Assembly: GCA_944990035.1 (NCBI GenBank)
Contig: CALYLX010000144.1
Coordinates: 434,001-498,000, forward strand
Length of the DNA stretch: 64,000 nt
Direction of reading: 5' to 3'
From: Clitopilus passeckerianus
Lineage: Eukaryota > Basidiomycota > Agaricomycetes > Agaricales > Entolomataceae
A program made the position numbers and the translations under genes. Of the stretch, positions 58,111-64,000 are shown piece after piece (positions within the stretch are counted from its first letter, which is position 1; each line of letters opens with the position of its first letter). A model generated the notes under the pieces. That model had not been told where the DNA came from, searched no databases, and was given only the letters and a program-made list of their open reading frames with translations.

Positions 58111-61007
58111 ATGGCGCCTCGGAAGAACAATGCTCGGGATGCTGAGCTCATCGAGGAGCTGCACTATATTTCAAAAAAGTCCCCGAAGCTCATTAAACCA
58201 CATGAATACTCTGCTCCAGCGGATTCAAGAATCCAAATTCGGAGCTGGAAGATGAACGAGTTCAAATACTATGATATTCCATCTCCATTCCCGACACTAG
58301 CTAGAGGGCTGTTCACCGTTGAGCACAAAGACCTCGAGGATGACGATGTTTCGGATGAAGTGCTTCCTGATGGCCAGCTATCGAGGATTGTGATCCGAGG
58401 ATACGACAAGTTCTTCAACATCGGCGAAGTTCCTTGGTGTACTGTACGTGCGCCACACTTATCATGACTCGATCCATTGATGGGTCATTCTCATTTTTGA
58501 ACAGTGGCCAGCTCTCAAAGACCATACCTCGGCGCCATACATCCTATCTCTGAAATCCAATGGCTGCATCATCTTCATCGCCGCCCTCACGCCCACCAAG
58601 CTGCTTGTCACCTCCAAGCACTCCCTGGGACACATTGAAGGTGTCCACATGAGCCATGCGGAGAAAGGAGAAGAGTGGTTGCGGAAGTACATCGATCAGA
58701 AGGGCAAGACGGAGGAAGATCTTGCCAAAGTTCTCTGGGATAACAACTGGACAGCGATCGCAGAGGTATGCCCACGGCATGACACCTCTTAGTCCGAACC
58801 ACAAGCTAACAGTCACACTTCCAGCTATGTGATGACTCCTTCGAAGAACATGTCCTCCCTTACCCACCCGAACTCACCGGTCTCCATCTGCACGGACTGA
58901 ACCTCTCCACCAAAGACTTCGCCACCCTCGACCAACCCACAGTCGACGCCTTCGCCACCGAATGGGGCTTCATCCGCACACGCTCCGTCGTCCTCAACAC
59001 CATCGACGAAGTCCACACCTTCGCCGAAGACGTCGGCCGCACCGGAATGTGGGACGACGAGATGGTGGAAGGCTTCGTCGTGCGCACACACGTCTCCTCA
59101 CCACCCACTGGCTCTAAGCACACCGACGCCACTCGGTCACCCTACGCCGCCGGCTCGTCATTCTTCTTCAAGATCAAGTTCGACGAGCCGTATATGATGT
59201 ACCGCGATTGGAGGGAGGTGACCAAGTCCCTGCTGGCGTCTGCGAATAAGGATCCGCTGGTAAAGCTGTCGGCTGCGAAATTGCCGAAGAGTAAGATGCA
59301 GAGGCCGGAGACGAGGGGGTATGTGCGGTGGGTGATTGAAGAGATTAAGAGGGATAAGGAGCAGTTCAAGGATTTCGCGAAGGGGAAGGGGATCATTGCC
59401 ACGAGGCAGAGATTCTTGGATTGGTTGAAGGAGGAAGAGAAGGAGGGAAGAGGGTTGAAGGAGGCTGTTGACAGCGAAGATGAGCTGGTGACAAAGGGTC
59501 CGTTCGAAAAGACGATTATTGTTCCCGTTGCAATTCCTGGTTGTGGTATGTCTCTCACCCATCCTCACAATATCCTACGCCCTGACTTTATTATTCTCCT
59601 CTAACAGGTAAAACGGCAGTTTCTGTCGCCCTATCACACCTTTTCGGATTCGGCCATACCCAGTCTGATGACGTTCAAGGCAAGAAGTCTGCAGCCCAGT
59701 TCCTCAAGAATGTTACTTCTCTGCTCAAGGATAAAGACGTCGTTATTGCTGATAAGTACGTTCAATTTCCCCTACTCCGTGATCCTCTCTAATATATCCT
59801 CTCTCAACGCAGAAATAACCATCTCCACCAACACCGGCAGCAACTGCTCGACCTTGCGCGTAACCGTAAGCAGCGCACGCGACTCCTATACCTCAACTGG
59901 TCCACGTCCCTCTCCGCCCAGCCACCAGCCACCATCCACCGTGTATGTTCAGACCGAATCCTCGACAGGGGTGGAAACCACCAAAGCCTCACGTACGATG
60001 CGAGTGAAGAGAGAAAGCACGAGGAGGTCGTATGGATGTTCATCAATCAACTAGAGGAGCTGAGTCCGGAAGAAGGCCTGTCTCGAGATCGCAAGGCGGC
60101 GAAGAATAAGGGGAAGAAGAAGACCAGGAGGGAGAGGAGGGAGGAGAGTGAAGAGGAGGAGGAGGCTGTGTCGGCTGCTGAGGAGGAAGTTGATAACGAG
60201 GGTTGGGAGAGGGTTGGGGAGATTGTGGATATGGATCTTGAGGAGAATTTGGAGCAGACGGTTAGGAGGGCTGTGGATGCTTGCGTGAGGGTAATTGGTG
60301 TCGAGAGGCCTACGGATGAAGAGATCCAGGAGGCTGTGGCTGTGGGGCAGGGATACAGTCCAGCGATTGTGAAGAGAGAGGAGAAGAACAAGGCGAAGGC
60401 GAAGGATGGGACGAGGTACTTCGGGCTTCTGCCGGAGATTGAGCTGTATGGGCAGCTGAAGAAGGCTCTGGAGACTGCAAAAGCCAAGCCGACCGTATCA
60501 GACGAAGAGCTACTGGATGCAGGATTGGCGAAGCTGGAGGCTCTCAAGGTCGGGAAGAGGATCACAGCTCGGCCACATGTTACGATCGTCCACTTCAACA
60601 ATGTCAAGGAAGGCACAGATGCGGAAATCGCGGCCGGCAAGCAGCTCTGGGCGGCGTGCCAGAATCTACGTACCCTTCCACAGCCGCCTCTGTTCGCAGC
60701 CAAGCTGGGGAATTTGGTGTGGGATGAGAGGGTCATGGCTTTGACTGTGGATGAGGTGGAAGCGGCAGAGACGGAGGTGATCGAAGAGGAACATGCTCAG
60801 GGTCTGGGGAAGCAATTCTTGGAGGGTCTGAGCGAAGAGCTGAGGAAGGTGCTGCATGTCACAGTTGGGACAGCTGAAAACGGGATTCCTGCCTACGAGG
60901 CGAAGGGGTTGGTAGACAGGTGGAGGAAAGGTGAGGGTAAGGACGAGATTAAGGCTATGCCAATGGAAGGCCTTATGGTGAAGGGACGTGTGAAGGCCCA
61001 GTCATAA
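58111..61007 (+). CDS. TRL1: Fungal tRNA ligase Trl1
   Basis: Five exons from ATG 58111 to TAA 61005..61007; introns include 58444..58504 and others near 58765, 59545 and 59755. The N-terminal ligase domain has the nucleotidyl-transfer motif KSNGCIIFIAAL (the Lys becomes adenylated) and downstream EGFVVRT and FFFKIKFDEPY. The central kinase domain shows the P-loop PGCGKTAVSVAL, split by an intron inside the Gly codon. The C-terminal cyclic phosphodiesterase domain has both 2H motifs, HVTIVHF and HVTVGT. A Lys/Arg/Glu-rich insert (about 60105..60200) lies in the kinase/CPDase region. Trl1 seals tRNA exons after intron removal and joins HAC1-type mRNA in the unfolded protein response. Confidence 0.95.
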
Positions 61008-64000
61008 TTTCTGGCGTGGATTTTTGGACACTCAGATTCATTAGAAAGACTTTCTTCTATAACTCCTGCTCTTCTATCCTTTGTTCGAGCTTGTACACTG
61101 CAGCTGTGGATCTCAAACTGTGTGTAATTCGGTCAAGAGCGCCGCTCGATATCGTGGGACCATCCATTCATGGAAGCCAGTTGGGCCACCAACTCGACCT
61201 CAACGATGAACTCTCAAGCACCCTTCCCAGTGCAACGGTCAGCTTATCCTGCCATGGGACATGCGCCTTAGGTGGGGATGCTTATGTCAGCGCGTCAGGG
61301 GACATGGCGGGGTTGACGGGGCTGCAAAGAGGCAGTCGGTCGTCGTTGGACGCGTTCTGCAGGGGGGAGTTCAGTGATGGGCGGGGTCTCAAACACGATA
61401 GCCGAGTAGATAGCGTACAGAGCCGCCCGAATGCAAGTAAGATGGCCAGATTCCGATCGAAATTGACCAGTCAGGGTCCATTTACACAAGCGCGCGTGTC
61501 CCAGCAGCCCGAAAAATCGAGCTATTCCATGGGACACGCACCTCAGCCAGACCTCCAGTCAGAATCTTCGCGTCCCATAGCTTGCGAAGTGTGTTCTGTA
61601 CAAGTTCTGGAGCCATGGGACACGCCAGTTAACGACCTTAAAGGCTTTAAAGGTCTGATTTTCAAGATGCAAAAGGGTCCAACTGCTTTCTGCTCGAAAA
61701 CTCGCTTTTTGGAGCCATTTCTTCGCACACTTTTTCAAGTTCTCCTCAATACATACAATAGCGCATTATATATACGTGTGCTCATTTTAATATGCACCGT
61801 TTTCCTGTCAAAATACCTCAATCGCGTCCATCACCAAATTGACCAAAAGTCAGTATGTCTATGTATGGTAAGTATGATCCCGTCTTCTTTAGATAAAAAT
61901 GCATTTGCTCCCAAAGTGCACCCAAAGTTGATAGGCCCCTTCCATAATTGTACAGATCTTAGGATAAGCATGGATTGATCCGATCATCTTTCTCTGAGAA
62001 TGTGTCGATTTGGGAACTTTCGTGCATCTAAGTATTCAAATGTAAACTCCCGACGAAGTTCGGGACGACTATGGAAGACTATGCATAGTTGTGAGAATAT
62101 GAAAGAGCTCCCACGTAGGATAGTAAGGTTATCACGGACCTTTTCGAGTATTCAACAAACCCAGAATCCGGCAGACCAGCCAGTGCCGACCCTACACTTT
62201 CAGCCTCTCAGTGAGAAGCAAGGTACGAAGTCATTTCAAAGGTCAAATGGATGCGTTCGTCCGTCTCTTAGCAGAATACTCAATCCTACACGATTCGCCA
62301 CCCAAGTTACAGCGCCAATATTATCAGAAAGAACCTCATCAATTGGTTGAACCAAGGACCGAACTTGCACTGGCGGAACGGACTTGGAGTTTCGAAGGCT
62401 GAGGTCCCGAGGATGGTCTGTGCGTTCGGCGGTATCCGATCACATGATCAAACGCGTCAATCTCGACTTGACGCGTTTCCGTCGACCCCATCTTTCTTCT
62501 TCTCCTACCACCACCATCTCTCCGGCAGCGACCTTTCGGGTTCACTTCCTTGAACCCAATACCAGATATTCGAGCCAACGACAAGAGATAATGGCCTCGG
62601 CATCTTAGGTGAGCGCCTTCAGCGCACTTTTGTAGTACCTGGCAGTTGCTGATCATGCCTTCGGCGTCGTTTGGCTAAGACTATATGCGCGGTATTCCGT
62701 CCCATCATTTGGTATGGATACAATATTGGGATCATGGGCCTTCTTGAACTGCGTATGAAGGCTGCTCACGACCGCCCCGCAACATCTGGTAATAAGCCCC
62801 ACCTTTTAGAGCGCATATAGCCACTTATCTGGCTTCCGCAGAGCTCCAACATCACTCTATCACACTACGAGGAGAGACACCAGGACCCCGCCAACCCCCT
62901 AGCCATTGGGCATGACCCCGTCTCACGGCCCTTTGCATCTGGCCCCTCACGGGTAGGCACTCGCCCCTTCCAATCTTTCTCTTGTTTACTGGCTTGGCTT
63001 TTATTTGAGAATCGCATGCGTCTGTTTTGGGGAAGGGATTGGGAAGCTAAGTGTCAGGATGGCGGTATTGCGTTATACGAGTATTGTAAAGCTGTTCTAA
63101 TATAGTTAATCGAATATAAATATTTTCTTAATTCCGTTGGATGTGAGAAAGCCGGCTCAAGCCCGGCTCATTCAAGGCCTCGTTCCAGGCAAGTTTCCAT
63201 GCGAATACATAGTCGTAGAAATTCACATACTTGAGCGAAGTTTACTTAGTTGATCCAAACACACATATTTGGCACGAAGTATCCAGAGCGACTCGATAAT
63301 GGTTTTCAATGTATACTCTGCTAGTAAATATGGATGCTATGGAACCCATGTGGGCTATGTATGGACATGTATTCGTATGGAAACTTGTGGACGTTTTGGT
63401 GATGTCAGGATTCCTCCCTCCCCTTCTTCCCTCCCGAGCTTCGCCGCATTTGGAAGCTGACTCATCCTGCCGAACACTGCCGCTCTCTGCCGCTTCTTGT
63501 CCCAACACGTTCTAAAGGTTGCATATTTTTAAAGCTTGTAGCTTTCAAAGCCTCTCCGAGAAAACACACAGAACTTCTCTCTGAGCAAAGTTCTACTCCT
63601 TTTTACAGCCAATTACGAAACGATAGACCGCTTTTTGGCCGAACGACGCTGAGGGGCCGTGTTTAGACTTGAGACTGAACAAACAATAACGGGAGCAAAT
63701 GGAGCAGGTTCGGGATAAATAATTTCTTAAGAAGGGCAGCGAGAAGACCGACGGCCCCACAGAGGGCTGCTGATTGGCTGGTTTTGTTTGTGTCGGTCCC
63801 AACAGTAAACACGGTGGCTGAAGGCTGCAAAGTCGAAAACCGGTCTATCGATTCGTAATTGGCTGTAAGAAAGAAATTCCAATCCGGCAAGGTTCTCTCA
63901 GGACTCGAGCGAGCCGCCTCAGGACTATCAAATCGTTTCCGCAACTCGCTAAGGAAGTCTGCATCATTTCAGTTCCATCACTCACTATCTCCTCACGGTG
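61008..64000. other. No supportable gene; local repeated motif
   Basis: 3 kb to the window edge. The longest ATG frame is 61304..61978 (224 codons) with no family likeness. A CCATGGGACAYGC motif occurs three times (61252, 61527, 61613), and GCGTGTCCC once in reverse (61494). The remainder (62 to 64 kb) has only short frames. Confidence 0.4.

Noticed and set aside
60047..60736. 229-codon minus-strand frame
   Set aside because: Antisense of the Glu/Lys-rich part of TRL1; Ser/Leu-rich composition expected from the complement.
1..64000. CRISPR arrays, bacterial operons, Shine-Dalgarno sites, insertion sequences, viral genes
   Set aside because: The window is eukaryotic nuclear DNA. No regular spacer-repeat arrays, transposase, reverse transcriptase or viral proteins were seen.

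Overview
The window is nuclear DNA of a filamentous basidiomycete, most likely an Agaricomycete. The genes are intron-dense (many introns of about 47-70 nt, GT..AG, with CTAAC/CTGAC-like branch sites), closely packed on both strands, and mix conserved eukaryotic housekeeping genes with families that are expanded in mushrooms: F-box/LRR-like proteins, Hsp70-like HSPA12 proteins, seven-helix membrane proteins, M36 fungalysins and beta-trefoil proteins. All exon structures were joined by eye from splice signals, reading phase and family similarity. No tool or transcript support was available. Several apparent starts in the open frames are TTG or GTG; I moved these to the nearest sensible ATG where one exists.

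Left part (1-9 kb): the 5' part of a KEL3/KLHDC4 Kelch gene running off the left edge, a divergent F-box gene, an ATG14-type autophagy gene with an N-terminal paired CxxC motif, a tRNA-Ile(AAU), the kinetochore gene MIS12/MTW1, and a divergent Alba-domain gene. 9-18 kb: a beta-trefoil (ricin-B-like) gene with a one-base reading-frame break, then two same-strand HSPA12-like genes; the second appears to continue into a C-terminal beta-trefoil-like tail. 18-20.3 kb: gene-poor, with a tRNA-related SINE-like repeat. 20-28.4 kb: a frame-broken hemerythrin-like gene, an F-box gene, a small membrane-protein gene, a second F-box gene with a possible uORF, and the CCAAT-factor gene HAP3/NF-YB.

Right part: two fungalysin (M36) secreted metalloproteases at 29.7 and 39.0 kb flank an F-box paralog and exocyst EXO70. 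Then come a seven-helix membrane protein, an EZH2-type CXC-SET gene (H3K27 methyltransferase family) divergent from ATG18, an orphan 151-residue gene with tiny 5' exons, the second SINE-like copy, a MYND-finger protein, an ICMT/STE14-type methyltransferase and the tRNA ligase TRL1. The last 3 kb hold no gene I can support.

Functional themes: autophagy is represented by two genes (ATG14 and ATG18), and prenyl-protein processing and exocytosis by STE14 and EXO70. The most unusual items are the HSPA12 plus beta-trefoil fusion next to a broken free-standing beta-trefoil gene, the altered SET motif and Lys/Arg-rich CXC insertion of the EZH2 homolog, the two one-base frame breaks at homopolymer runs, and the dispersed tRNA-like repeat.
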